A DNA stretch of 64,000 nucleotides from Rhizobium leucaenae USDA 9039 (GTDB taxonomy: Bacteria; Pseudomonadota; Alphaproteobacteria; Rhizobiales; Rhizobiaceae). Location: assembly GCF_000426285.1 (NCBI RefSeq), contig NZ_AUFB01000013.1:1-64000 (forward strand), read 5' to 3'. How positions within the stretch are numbered: position 1 is the stretch's first letter; every line of letters begins with the position of its first letter. Position numbers and translations under genes: made by a program. A model generated the notes under the pieces. That model did not search any database and had not been told where the DNA came from. It saw nothing but the letters and a program-made list of their open reading frames with translations. Positions 7,735 through 17,337 of the stretch are shown one piece after another.

Positions 7735-10700
7735 TCAAGCTGCCTCTGGCCTGGCGGCCGCTTCCTCGCGCGCCGTAGTCGCCAATTCCTCCTCAACGTC
7801 TCGAAGCTGCCGGCGCTTGTCGGTAAGCTCATCTGCAAATGCGAATACGCCGCCTTCGCGCGAGCGATAGGCGCCAAGACGCCGCTCGGCTTCATGCAGT
7901 CGATGCCGATACCGCGCCTGTTCATCATCAAAGCCGGCAAGCGCGTGCTCCAGCCGCGAGATCGCGCCGATCGGCGTCACGGTGACGGCAAGATCGACCT
8001 CCTGGGTGGCGCCGGTACGCTGGAGGAGGGTGGCGTAGTGATAGCCGTCACCCTTACCGAACCGCTCGCCGGAATAGATCACATCGAAGCCGCCGATCGA
8101 AGCAATGGCGACATCACCCTCCTGTTGAAGCTGGACGAGGGTCAGGATTTCCTTCATCAGCGCCCGGCCGGCAAGCTTACGCTCCTCATAGGTCTCGCCC
8201 TTGACCACCATCACGAAGGCATCGCCAGCAGTCGGAATGAGCTGTTCGATGTCCCTGGCAATCTCGCCGATACGCCGGATCGAAACCTCGATGTCGCGCT
8301 CGGCATCACGGATCTGCCGGCGCACGGCATACTGATCGTCATCATGAGCGGCGCGCAACCGTTCGAGCCGGGCAATGTCGGCCTCGAGCCCCGCCTTCTG
8401 CATTAGCCGTTCGTCACCGCTCGCGATCGCCTTGGCCATGGCGAACTGGTTGACGGCTCCTTCGCCGAGGTCTTCCAAGCGGCGAATCGAAGTATCGCCT
8501 GAAAGTGCCGCGGCAATGAAGCGGGCCTTGCGCTCGTTGTTCTGCCACATAGCAGCGTCGAGCGAGCCCTGGGTGGCATAGGCGAAGATATCGACCTCGT
8601 CATGCTGATTGCCCTGGCGGACGATCCGGCCCTCGCGCTGTTCGATCTGCGAGGGCAGCCAGGGAACGTCCAGATGATGCAGCGCCTTGAGACGAAGCTG
8701 CGCGTTGACGCCGGTCCCCATGGTCTCTGAAGAGCCGATGAGGAAGCGGACCTTGCCGGCGCGCACGTCGGCGAACAGACGCTGTTTCGCGTCGCTCTTC
8801 TTGTAATCCTGCATGAAGGCGATTTCGGATGGCGGAACGCCCATCCGGACGAGTTCGTCGCGGATCCATCGATAGGCGGAAAAGCCTCTCGTCTTCTCGA
8901 CATTGATGGTGCCGAGATCGGAAAAGATCATCTGCGCCGCCCCGGGCAGATCGAACTGCTTGCCGTCCGGCCGCAAAAAGGTCCGTTGTGACGTCTCCTG
9001 CCAAATACGGAAGGCGTTCTGGACCAGCAGGTTGAGCTTGTTTTCCGGCTCGTTCTCGCTGTCGGGGTCGACCAGGCGGAGGTCAATGGCGGCATGGCGC
9101 CCATCGGTGATGACGGAGAGCAGAATGTCATCGCCGGGCTGCGCCGGCCCTTCGCGCATCTCGATCGCCTTGATACGGGCGTCGAGGATGGTCTGGTAGT
9201 TCTTGAAAGCCTGCGTCGGCTTGGCGGTGAGAATTTGCCGCCGGCCGGTGGAGATATCAGGCACCCTGACGTAATCGCGCAGATCCTCGGGCATCACCAC
9301 GTCAGCGAAAGACCGGAACATGGCGATCAGTTCGGGGACGTTGACGAAGGAGGCAAAGCGGCTGACAGGCTTGTATCTGCCCGACGGCTGGATCTCGAGT
9401 TCGGTCGTCGTGTCGCCGAAGGTCGAGGCCCAGGCGTCGAATTCATGCAACCCGCGCTCGCGCAACGCGTCGGATCCGAGCAGGCGCTGGACCGAGAACA
9501 TTTCGCCAAGCGTATTGGTGATCGGCGTGCCGGAGGCGAGAATCAAGGCCCGGCCGGGATTCTTCGTCTCGATGAAACGGGACTTGACGTAGAGGTCCCA
9601 GGCACGCTGCGAGCCGTTCGGATCGATGCCTTTCAACGTCGACATGTTGGTGGCAAACGAAAGCTTGCGGAATTCCTGCGCCTCATCGACGATGATCTGG
9701 TCGACGCCGATTTCAGAGATCGTCAGCAGATCGTCCTTGCGGGTCGACAACGCCTCCAGCCGTTCCTTCAGACCTTCCTTGAGCCGCTCCAGCCGCTTGC
9801 GCGAGACCCGATCCTCGCTGTCGACCTTGGTCAGCAGATCCTCATATAGCTCCAGCTCGTCCTGGATCATCTGTTGCTCGAAGGCCGATGGCACGGCGAT
9901 GAACCGGAATGCCGAGTGCGTGATGATGATGGCATCCCAGGTTGCTGTTGCAGCGCGGGACAGGAAGCGAGCGCGCTTGTCCTTCGAGAAATTGGTCTCG
10001 TCGGCGACGAGAATGCGGGCGTTGGGATAGAGCGCCAGGAATTCGCGGGCCGCCTGCGCCAGGCAATGGCCCGGCACCACCAGCATCGCCTTGGCGATCA
10101 GTCCGAGGCGGCGCTGCTCCATGATGGCGGCCGCCATCGTCATCGTCTTGCCGGCGCCGACGGCATGCGCCAGATAGGTCGCTCCCGACGAGATCATGCG
10201 CCAGATGCCACGCTTCTGGTGCCCATAAAGAATAAAGGCGCCAGAGGCGCCGGGAAGTTGGAGGTGGGAGCCGTCGAAGCGCCTGGGCGCGATGTTGTTG
10301 AAGCGGTCGTTATAGACCCGCGCCAGCCGGTCGGTACGATCGGGATCGGTCCAGACCCAGTTCTGGAAGGCTTGCTTGATTTTCTGCAGCTTGTCGCGGG
10401 CGGCTTCGGTATCGACGACGTTCAGTACCCGCCGCTCGCCGTCTGCGTCCTTGAACACGTCGAAGATCTGCGGCACCCGGCTGTTCAGCGCATCGGCAAG
10501 CAGCTCGCCGGCGTGACGCCGGTCGGTGCCCCATTCCGATGTGCCGGCCGCCGTCCATCCGAGCTGTCGCGCCTCGACGGTCCATGAACCGAGCTCCGGC
10601 AAGTGGTGGATCCTGATCTCGGCGCCCATGGTCTCGTGGACGAAGTCGACGATATCGGTCGCTGGGATCCAGGGTGCACCCAGCCGAGCGGTGATGTCCG

Positions 10701-12828
10701 AGGGGCGTAGATCGGCGGGCTGTACTGCTTCAAGCCCCCGGACATTGCGCTCGTAGACGGGATCCAACTCGGCCGCGGCTTTTGCGACCGCGAGTTTCGT
10801 GCGCACGGCGCCGGAGAGATAGGCGTCCGCGGTCTGCCAGGAGCCATCGGCGGGATCGCGAAAGATGGCATCGCCAAGCTCGTGCCGAACGTCGTCGGTG
10901 TCGCGATGCAGGAGTTCGGCGATGTGGTCGAGGTCGATACGACCGCGCTCGTTGAGGACGACGGCCAAGGCATCGGCGGCCGAGGTGATGACCGGCGGGG
11001 CAGGGGGCGCGATGACGCGTTCGGAGAAAATCGCTCCGGGCCTGGCGGTATCGGTTTCGAGGTCATAGTCCTCGATCGACGCGACCAGCCAGCAATCCGG
11101 ATCGTCGAGAAACGGAGCAAGGTTCGGGCGACGGTGAGTTTCGCGAACTTCTCCGCTCCCGTCATCCTCGCTGATAGACACCGTCGTATGATTGATCGGC
11201 CCGAAATCGCGCACGAAACTCGACCAGGCGACCCTGAGTCGCACCTGGCACTCGCGCCACGGTCGATCGAGTTCCTGGGCCTTCAGCACCTCGCGCACGG
11301 CGTCTCGGATCGGAATGAGCTTCTTGATGATCCGGACATGCTTTTCCCGAATGCCGTCGGCGCTGCGGCCACTGCGAATTTTCACCGCGACCGGTGCGCC
11401 ATCGATCATCTGCATCAGGCCGTGCCTGGTGTCGAGGAAGAAGCTGCCCTCCCGAATCCGGCTTTGGTCAGGCTTCAGATCGAGGATTTCCGCCAGCTCT
11501 TCTTCGAGGTCGCGATCGATTTCGGTCGGTTCGCCATCGTAGATGCCCTCCGGAAGGCGCTCGATAGCCGCAAGAAGTACCGCCTCCAGGCTTTCGCCCG
11601 GCCGCGCCACGCAGGTATAGGTCTCGCCGAAGGGGCCGGAGACCAGGGCATGATCGCCGAGCACAGTATCCGCATGCTGCGCGAACCAGCGGTTCACACG
11701 GATGGCTCCGTCCTCCGCGGTCGCCGGGCGAATTTCCTCCAAATCAAGCCAGCCGAGATCGTTTGCGGCTTCGCCCGTCTTTCGTTTGCGAAAAAAAAGA
11801 ATATCGACGACCACATCGGTGCCGGCTTCCCGCCGAAAACTGCCTTCGGGAAGGCGGATGGCGCCGATAAGGTCGGCGGTTTTTGCAACATGCGCCCGGC
11901 AGGTGCGGTCGGCCTTGTCCATGGTGCCGGCGCTGGTGACGAAGGCGGCGAGCCCGCCAGGTTTCAGGAGATCGATCGCCCGCGCGATGAAATAGTCGTG
12001 CAGCCTGAGACCGAGCGCGCGATAGTGCCGGTCGGAACGAACCGTGCGATCGGAGAAGGGCGGGTTGCCGATGGCAAGATCGTAGATCGCATTGAGGTCC
12101 GTGCGCGCGAAATCGCCGTTGATGATGCGCGCCTTCGGCTGCAGCAGTTTCGCGATGCGGGCCGTGACGGGATCGAGCTCGATGCCGGTGACGTAGCTCA
12201 GTTCGCGATACTGTTTCGGCATCAGCGCCGGAAACAGGCCTGTTCCGATCCCCGGCTCCAACACTCGGCCGCCGCGCCAGCCGAGACGATGAATGCCCGT
12301 CCAGATTGCCCGAATGACGAATTCAGGGGTGAAGTGTGCATATTGGGTGCAACGGGCGAGCGACGCGTATTCGCCCTCGCTGACCACTGTTTCCAGCGAG
12401 TTGCCGAGATCATCCCAACCTGTGCGGAAGTCGGTTTCCCCAGGCCGCCGGAACATGCCGTTTGCCAGCTCGCCGGCGCCGAAACCGGTGAAGCGGATCA
12501 GCCTCGCCTGGGCGGCCGGAGTCGCCGGCAGATTTTGCCTCTCGATTTCGTTTGCGGTGAGGATGGCCGCGACATTGATGCGTGCTCGCTCCTTCCAGGT
12601 CGCGGCGAGATCGCGGTCGCCATCGTCGAGATAGAAGTTGGCGCGCTGCCCCTGCTTTCGCTGGACCGGCCGGTTGGTCGCCGGCAGAGCCCGCGCCGGA
12701 GAGGGTGGGGTCGGGTCGGGCTCGTCGTCGTTGGCGGCAAAACCGCCGAACGCCGTGACGCCAAGACCAAGTCCTGATGACAAAGCGCTGCTACCAAACA
12801 TATCAAGGGTGAATGGATCGGTGCTCAT
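7735..12828 (-). CDS. Giant N6-adenine methylase / SNF2-family helicase (1,697 aa)
   Basis: The start is ATG 12828, with AAGGAG upstream; about 45 further in-frame codons upstream lack a ribosome site. The N-terminal third is an N6-methyltransferase: SAM motif EPGIGTG near residues 191-197 and catalytic NPPF near 255-258. The second half is a superfamily-2 helicase: Walker A-like HAVGAGKTM near 890, Walker B VDEAQEF near 1046, and motif VI QREGRIVRQG near 1400. A C-terminal charged, coiled-coil-like segment follows. Proteins of this architecture are carried by large alphaproteobacterial plasmids and resemble phage P1 DarB-type anti-restriction proteins. They are thought to modify or protect transferred DNA. 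It is cytoplasmic. Neighbours (ArdC, TOPRIM) agree with a plasmid DNA-protection role. Confidence 0.85.
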   Translation of the reverse strand: MSTDPFTLDMFGSSALSSGLGLGVTAFGGFAANDDEPDPTPPSPARALPATNRPVQRKQGQRANFYLDDGDRDLAATWKERARINVAAILTANEIERQNLPATPAAQARLIRFTGFGAGELANGMFRRPGETDFRTGWDDLGNSLETVVSEGEYASLARCTQYAHFTPEFVIRAIWTGIHRLGWRGGRVLEPGIGTGLFPALMPKQYRELSYVTGIELDPVTARIAKLLQPKARIINGDFARTDLNAIYDLAIGNPPFSDRTVRSDRHYRALGLRLHDYFIARAIDLLKPGGLAAFVTSAGTMDKADRTCRAHVAKTADLIGAIRLPEGSFRREAGTDVVVDILFFRKRKTGEAANDLGWLDLEEIRPATAEDGAIRVNRWFAQHADTVLGDHALVSGPFGETYTCVARPGESLEAVLLAAIERLPEGIYDGEPTEIDRDLEEELAEILDLKPDQSRIREGSFFLDTRHGLMQMIDGAPVAVKIRSGRSADGIREKHVRIIKKLIPIRDAVREVLKAQELDRPWRECQVRLRVAWSSFVRDFGPINHTTVSISEDDGSGEVRETHRRPNLAPFLDDPDCWLVASIEDYDLETDTARPGAIFSERVIAPPAPPVITSAADALAVVLNERGRIDLDHIAELLHRDTDDVRHELGDAIFRDPADGSWQTADAYLSGAVRTKLAVAKAAAELDPVYERNVRGLEAVQPADLRPSDITARLGAPWIPATDIVDFVHETMGAEIRIHHLPELGSWTVEARQLGWTAAGTSEWGTDRRHAGELLADALNSRVPQIFDVFKDADGERRVLNVVDTEAARDKLQKIKQAFQNWVWTDPDRTDRLARVYNDRFNNIAPRRFDGSHLQLPGASGAFILYGHQKRGIWRMISSGATYLAHAVGAGKTMTMAAAIMEQRRLGLIAKAMLVVPGHCLAQAAREFLALYPNARILVADETNFSKDKRARFLSRAATATWDAIIITHSAFRFIAVPSAFEQQMIQDELELYEDLLTKVDSEDRVSRKRLERLKEGLKERLEALSTRKDDLLTISEIGVDQIIVDEAQEFRKLSFATNMSTLKGIDPNGSQRAWDLYVKSRFIETKNPGRALILASGTPITNTLGEMFSVQRLLGSDALRERGLHEFDAWASTFGDTTTELEIQPSGRYKPVSRFASFVNVPELIAMFRSFADVVMPEDLRDYVRVPDISTGRRQILTAKPTQAFKNYQTILDARIKAIEMREGPAQPGDDILLSVITDGRHAAIDLRLVDPDSENEPENKLNLLVQNAFRIWQETSQRTFLRPDGKQFDLPGAAQMIFSDLGTINVEKTRGFSAYRWIRDELVRMGVPPSEIAFMQDYKKSDAKQRLFADVRAGKVRFLIGSSETMGTGVNAQLRLKALHHLDVPWLPSQIEQREGRIVRQGNQHDEVDIFAYATQGSLDAAMWQNNERKARFIAAALSGDTSIRRLEDLGEGAVNQFAMAKAIASGDERLMQKAGLEADIARLERLRAAHDDDQYAVRRQIRDAERDIEVSIRRIGEIARDIEQLIPTAGDAFVMVVKGETYEERKLAGRALMKEILTLVQLQQEGDVAIASIGGFDVIYSGERFGKGDGYHYATLLQRTGATQEVDLAVTVTPIGAISRLEHALAGFDDEQARYRHRLHEAERRLGAYRSREGGVFAFADELTDKRRQLRDVEEELATTAREEAAARPEAA

Positions 12829-12973
12829 CGAAAGCTCCTTGTGAGCGAGCGTCATCGATCCGCCGCAAGCGACAGTCGAGGAACGCGAAGGGGTGGAAGG
12901 GGCGCCTGCATGGGCTGCGCAGCTATCGTGGGCCGGGCGCGATTGCTTCGCGCACGGATGCAATCGGAAACTC

Positions 12974-13546
12974 TCAAGCCGCGATCGGCGAGGGGAGGTG
13001 GCGCAGTTGTACCGGCAGCTTGGCGGCGATCTCGTCGTCGCTGAGGCCTTCCAGCAGCTTCAGAACAGTGCCGTCTTTACCGCCGTAGATCATCACAGTG
13101 CGCTTGCCGCGCGAGGCCTCCGGCCAGCGCTCGTCCGCATAGCCGCGAAAGTCGTCCGCCGTGCTGCTCCAGATGTGCTCAAGGCGTTCCGCGCGCGTTA
13201 AAACCCGGACCGGGCGGTTCTCGCGCTCGATAATCGGAAGGCGCATGGTCTCGACGGACGCTTTTTCGGAAAGGTCGCAATAGCCGTGAAAATAGCGGAT
13301 CGCCTCATCGATCCGGAGTGCGAAGAACACTGATGTCACCGAACCGGTCAGGAACTCGCGCATCGCAAACATCGAACCGCAGATCCAGAGCGGCGGCAGG
13401 ATTTCGAACCATTCGCCGTCATAGAGCGGTGTTGCGTCGTCTCCCCAACGGTTGGGCCGCTGGAGATGACGGTCGAACATGCGGAACATCTGCGGTCGGC
13501 TTGGGACGCCCTGGAAGACTTTTCGGATTGCGGGGTAGGGGTTCAT
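12974..13546 (-). CDS. DUF1419-like protein (190 aa)
   Basis: The ATG at 13546 is preceded by AAGGAG with 5-nt spacing; a GTG two codons earlier is an alternative. The product contains IRKVFQGVPSRPQMFRMFDRH, DGEWFEILPPLW, FLTGSVTSVFFALR and EERLEHIWS-type blocks. These match the DUF1419 family known from rhizobial plasmids as I remember it. The function of the family is unknown. The gene lies upstream of the methylase-helicase gene and downstream of the TOPRIM gene, all on one strand, so it is part of the same conserved plasmid block. Confidence 0.7.
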   Translation of the reverse strand: MNPYPAIRKVFQGVPSRPQMFRMFDRHLQRPNRWGDDATPLYDGEWFEILPPLWICGSMFAMREFLTGSVTSVFFALRIDEAIRYFHGYCDLSEKASVETMRLPIIERENRPVRVLTRAERLEHIWSSTADDFRGYADERWPEASRGKRTVMIYGGKDGTVLKLLEGLSDDEIAAKLPVQLRHLPSPIAA

Positions 13547-13609
13547 CTGCACTCCTTCGGAGGTTTCGGGCCGAAGCGCGGCACTGTCCTATCGACCTTG
13601 CCTTCCTCT

Positions 13610-14641
13610 TCAGTCCTTCATGACCCCTTGGCTGCCGCCGCCATCGCGGCCGTCAGGGTCAAGGGCCGGCTCCGCCGGGCGAAGCCTCCCTTGACGCGGA
13701 CGGCGCGCATGCGGCACGCCTCCTTCTTCCATCGTTTCCCTCTTTTCCTTTTCCCTGATCTTCAGGGTTTCGTTCCAATCCTCCTCGGACGGCCGAAGTC
13801 GAAGCCAGTCGCAGCCTGCATCGTCGGCAAGCGTCCGCAGCCGTTCGGCAAACATCTCGCCCTGCGGATTGGCGTCCGTCGCCGCTACCATCTGGACGGC
13901 GGGCTTCGCCGCTAACTTCCGCAACGCTGCCTCCGTGGTCGGCGACCATCCGCCGCCAGTGCTGAGATAAAGCGTCCCCTCCCGCAAATCTTCGATCGCC
14001 GCGAGGCTCATGGCATCGATCGCCGCTTCCGTGACGGCCAGGCGCGAAGCGCTGTCCGAACCGAGACGGAAGAGAACCTTGGTTCCTCCGGATGCAAAAC
14101 CCCGGTATTGCGGACCCCGCGCTTCCCAGCCGGTCAAGACCCCGGCCTGGTCCCGGTGCGCCGCCCACATGCTGCCTTGCGGGCCTTCGCGCAGAAGGTC
14201 GCCTTTGACGGTCGCTCGCAGCACGGTCGCTGGCAGATAGCGCTCGCCGTTGAGGTACCGCCACGACGAGGAACCAGGCCAGGGTCGCCTGCGGGACTGC
14301 CAACGATCGGGAAGAGAGAGGTCGGATCTCTGACCATCTTTCGCGGGCTGCCACTCCGGCCCCGTGATCTGAAACCCGACCAGAGCCGCGACCCGTTCTG
14401 CACCTTCGGGAAAACCGACCCGATCGAGATGCTCGACGAGCCGGAACACATCGCCTTTCGCGTCGGACAGGGGATCGAACCACCCACGCCCTTCATAGGT
14501 GACGATAATGATCTCGCCGCCGCGGCGGAACTTGACTGCCCGTCGCGTGCTTTCCTTCGCGTCTATTGCAAAACCGGCATGCTCAAGCACTGCCGCACAA
14601 CTGACCTGATCGCGCAGCGCTTCAATCTCTCTTCTCTTCAT
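13610..14641 (-). CDS. DUF3991/TOPRIM domain protein (343 aa)
   Basis: The N-terminal half (about 1-150) matches DUF3991-type primase-associated sequence: VSCAAVLEHAGFAID, then RGWFDPLSDAKGDVFRLVEHL and SSSWRYLNGERYLP. A TOPRIM-like domain follows, seen as VTEAAIDAMSLAA, LSTGGGWSP and VAATDANPQGE, which supply the glutamate and DxD-type acidic residues. The tail is arginine/proline rich. Such proteins are plasmid-borne and probably DNA-primase related. The gene has a good ATG start (MKRREIEALRDQ) close to the window's next minus-strand genes. Confidence 0.82.
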   Translation of the reverse strand: MKRREIEALRDQVSCAAVLEHAGFAIDAKESTRRAVKFRRGGEIIIVTYEGRGWFDPLSDAKGDVFRLVEHLDRVGFPEGAERVAALVGFQITGPEWQPAKDGQRSDLSLPDRWQSRRRPWPGSSSWRYLNGERYLPATVLRATVKGDLLREGPQGSMWAAHRDQAGVLTGWEARGPQYRGFASGGTKVLFRLGSDSASRLAVTEAAIDAMSLAAIEDLREGTLYLSTGGGWSPTTEAALRKLAAKPAVQMVAATDANPQGEMFAERLRTLADDAGCDWLRLRPSEEDWNETLKIREKEKRETMEEGGVPHARRPRQGRLRPAEPALDPDGRDGGGSQGVMKD

Positions 14642-14840
14642 TTTTCATTCCGATCGCCCAGCGATCGGCCTCCATAATCCTTCCTTGCCCGTCGGTTCAC
14701 CGACGCCTTTCGGCAGGCCCCGAAGAGCAAAGACCGCAAGGGCGCGGCTGGCAATTGTCGGATCATGCAAGCTGACGTCGGACGCGGCGAAGCCCCCCTT
14801 GCGGCCTGCCGCTCGCAAGGGGCACCCACGCGGCGCCGGC

Positions 14841-15017
14841 TCAATGAGCCGGCCATGGCGTATACTCGTGCACGATCGCCAGATCGTCGTCGGCGTCGAT
14901 CTCGTCAGAAGGAAGGACGCCGTATTCTCCGTCGACCTCGAAGAGGGTGACCGGGACCATCAGGTCACGGGAAAGCTGGAGGGCGTGGGACTGTGCGAGA
15001 GAGAGATCGTGCGACAT
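14841..15017 (-). CDS. Small acidic hypothetical protein (58 aa)
   Basis: The start ATG 15017 (MSHDLSLAQSHALQLSRDL) has AGGAGCC upstream. The product is acidic, with EVDGEYGVLPSDEIDADDD and ending HEYTPWPAH. Short proteins of this look are common in the plasmid block, but I do not recognise a named family. It is the last recognisable gene of the plasmid-maintenance region. Confidence 0.5.
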   Translation of the reverse strand: MSHDLSLAQSHALQLSRDLMVPVTLFEVDGEYGVLPSDEIDADDDLAIVHEYTPWPAH

Positions 15018-15671
15018 TTGAGAGGCTCCTACGGGAGCGGGCCAATTCCCGCTCGATGGCTCCTCAAAAGGCACGGGGTCCGGGCGCGATCACCGCGAGG
15101 CGAAGCCGACGCGGCCGCAGCTTGCTAGCGGACCCTTTATGGGTTGATCGTGGAAGATCCGGAACCGGGCCAGGACGCCATCACAGACAAGCGGGATTGG
15201 CTTGCTTCCGTTTGGGCCACCGTTCGACGCACGATTTTCGAGCTTCGTGCCAGGTCGTCGCTGCCCGCAGGCCGATTACTCGTGTCTTCGATTTAGCGGG
15301 TCAGGTGTTGGCTGAGCGAAGGACTCTGCGTCGCCGCGTGACCGAATGTCGCGTCAGCTTCAGTCGTGGCACCGCCTAAGTTGCGATGAGTCGTGCCTTT
15401 CGCGGTTTGCGGAACCCGACCCTGCAAGCGAGAGCGATGGTGCCCGGAGACCGAATGCATAGTTCGCCGCCGACCCAATCTGTCCGCCAAATTTGATTCC
15501 CGGATGGCCGCGAAAGCGGGTGTCCACCCTCGGGCGGCACACGAGGACTGTCGCCGGATTTCTATCGCGGCGCGTTTCACATCAATAACCGAGCGGCACT
15601 CTGGATTGGCTTCCCCTTAAGCTCGGCATCACTTCGGTTCTCACTATGATCACGCTCAAGAAGCGATGACA
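15018..15671. other. Intergenic boundary between plasmid block and catabolic region
   Basis: About 650 bases without a supported gene. Short frames on both strands have no ribosome sites or recognisable motifs. The left end contains the hairpin-prone leader of the gene starting at 15017. The rest may be decayed DNA at the junction of two blocks, but no transposase or integrase remnant is recognised. Confidence 0.45.
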
Positions 15672-16313
15672 CTATTGAAGCCTATTACGGGTTCCCTCAG
15701 ACAACTCCTTGAGGATCAGCGCGCAAGACGTCGCACCAGCATCCAGCACGCCGAGCGATCGTTCGCCCAGCCTGCTGGCTCGGCCGATCCGCGCGATCAA
15801 GTTCACCGTCGAATCGCGGCCACTTTCGGCTGCCGCAACGAGGAGTTCCAATGCCTCGTCGAAGGATTTCCCTTCTGATGTCGCATTGTCAAAAGCTTCA
15901 ACAGCAGGCACCAACGTGTCAAGCAATGTCTTGTCGCCGACTTTGGCCGAACCAATTTGTTGAATACCCGTCAAGCCAGCATGCAGCATTCGGCTGAACG
16001 TCTTGTTGTCGATCTGGTCGACCTGATCGATCTGCTGGGCAAACTCGGTGAACATCACACCGTAAAGCGGACCCATAGATCCGCCGATCTCGGTCATCAG
16101 GACTGTTCCGAGGGTCTCAAGCGCTTTTGCGAGCGATAGCTCCTTGCCGCGTATCCGGTCGGCCACTAAACCGAAACCTTTCGCCATATTTATTCCGTGA
16201 TCGCCGTCGCCAATCTTGCCGTCGATCTCGCTGAGGTAGGCGCGGTTATCGATGATCGCTCTTGCCATGGAGACTACGATTTCTCCGGCTGCCGCGTTAT
16301 TCATTTTTTGCAT
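15672..16313 (-). CDS. dhaL: Dihydroxyacetone kinase L-subunit family protein (DhaL-like)
   Basis: 213 residues from ATG 16313, with AAGGAGGG upstream. The nucleotide-binding loop IGDGDHGINM (about residues 36-45) supplies the aspartates that coordinate Mg-ADP/ATP. The C-terminal GRASRLGERSLGVLDAGATS motif is diagnostic for DhaL. The protein phosphorylates a ketose bound by DhaK. No DhaM/PTS gene is adjacent, so the donor may be ATP, as proposed for erythrulose and related kinases. It is the last gene of an operon with DhaK (10-base gap) and an isomerase. Confidence 0.9.
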   Translation of the reverse strand: MQKMNNAAAGEIVVSMARAIIDNRAYLSEIDGKIGDGDHGINMAKGFGLVADRIRGKELSLAKALETLGTVLMTEIGGSMGPLYGVMFTEFAQQIDQVDQIDNKTFSRMLHAGLTGIQQIGSAKVGDKTLLDTLVPAVEAFDNATSEGKSFDEALELLVAAAESGRDSTVNLIARIGRASRLGERSLGVLDAGATSCALILKELSEGTRNRLQ

Positions 16314-16323
16314 TGTTCCCTCC

Positions 16324-17316
16324 TTAAAGCGTCGCCGCGCAGCGAACCTCGACCTCCAGTAGCGACTTTAGCTCTTCATCGAGCGCCATGACCGTCAAAG
16401 TCGCTCCAACCATCTCAAGAGACGTGAAGTAGTTACCAACATACGCTTTGTGGATCCTGAGGCCGCGGCCGGAGATTTCCTCCTCGACTGTGTCGAAGAG
16501 AATGTAAAGTTCGTTCAGCGGTGTCGCGCCAAGGCCAGATACCAGTACGGCCACTTCTGTCCCCGAGCCGAGATCATGATCATCCAGCACGATCTGGCAC
16601 ATATCCTTGGCGACCTCTGATGCGCTCTTGAGCGCTTCTACTCGCACGCCCGGCTCGCCGTGATGGCCGATACCGACTTCAATGGTGCCAGGCTCGATCT
16701 GGAAGTTCGGATGTCCGACCGCTGGAAGAGTGCACGGCCCCAATCCGACACCGACCGAGCGGCAATTGTCGATGGCCTTCTGCGCTGCGTCACGAACCTC
16801 GGATAGGCTGGCGCCCATCGACGCTTTCGCTCCGCCGACCTTCCACATGAAGATCTCTCCGGCAACGCCTCGGCGCTTCTCCCGCTCCTCGGCGGAGGCG
16901 GAGCACACGTCATCGTTCGCAACCACCGTGGCAACCTCGATGCCGTCCTTCGCGGCGAGTTTCATCGCCATTTTCACGTTCATGTTGTCTCCGGCATAAT
17001 TTCCGTAGAGGACAACGACGCCGTTTCCACCATTCGCTTCGCGTATGGCATCATGAAAGCTCTTTGCCGTTGGCGACGAAAACAGCTCGCCGACCGCGAC
17101 CGCGTCGAGCATGTTGCGGCCTATATAGCCAATGAAGGCAGGCTCGTGTCCGGAGCCACCTCCAGTTACGACACCCACTTTTCCTTGCGCGGGCCGGTCA
17201 ATCGCCGTCACCACGCGTTGGTTTTCGGCGAGGCGCACGATGTCTCGGTGTGCCTTCACAAAGCCCCTGATGGTATCTTCCACGACCTCATCGCGGTTGT
17301 TTACAAAACGTTGCAC
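16324..17316 (-). CDS. dhaK: Dihydroxyacetone kinase K-subunit family protein (DhaK-like)
   Basis: 330 residues, full length for DhaK. GGGSGHEP at about residues 52-59 and GIGHHGEPG at about 217-225 are the substrate-binding motifs. The second histidine of the latter is the one that forms a covalent hemiaminal with the ketose. YGNYAGDNMN is also conserved. Together with DhaL it would phosphorylate dihydroxyacetone or a C4/C5 ketose; adjacent isomerase and TRAP genes favour a less common ketose. It lies 21 bases downstream of the isomerase in a tight operon read from the LysR-facing promoter. Confidence 0.9.
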   Translation of the reverse strand: MQRFVNNRDEVVEDTIRGFVKAHRDIVRLAENQRVVTAIDRPAQGKVGVVTGGGSGHEPAFIGYIGRNMLDAVAVGELFSSPTAKSFHDAIREANGGNGVVVLYGNYAGDNMNVKMAMKLAAKDGIEVATVVANDDVCSASAEEREKRRGVAGEIFMWKVGGAKASMGASLSEVRDAAQKAIDNCRSVGVGLGPCTLPAVGHPNFQIEPGTIEVGIGHHGEPGVRVEALKSASEVAKDMCQIVLDDHDLGSGTEVAVLVSGLGATPLNELYILFDTVEEEISGRGLRIHKAYVGNYFTSLEMVGATLTVMALDEELKSLLEVEVRCAATL

Positions 17317-17337
17317 TGCGTCCTCCTCCAGACACGG

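Noticed and set aside
10882..12777. 631-codon plus-strand frame opposite the methylase-helicase
   Set aside because: Antisense shadow; sequence has histidine/arginine/aspartate-rich composition typical of reversed GC-rich genes.
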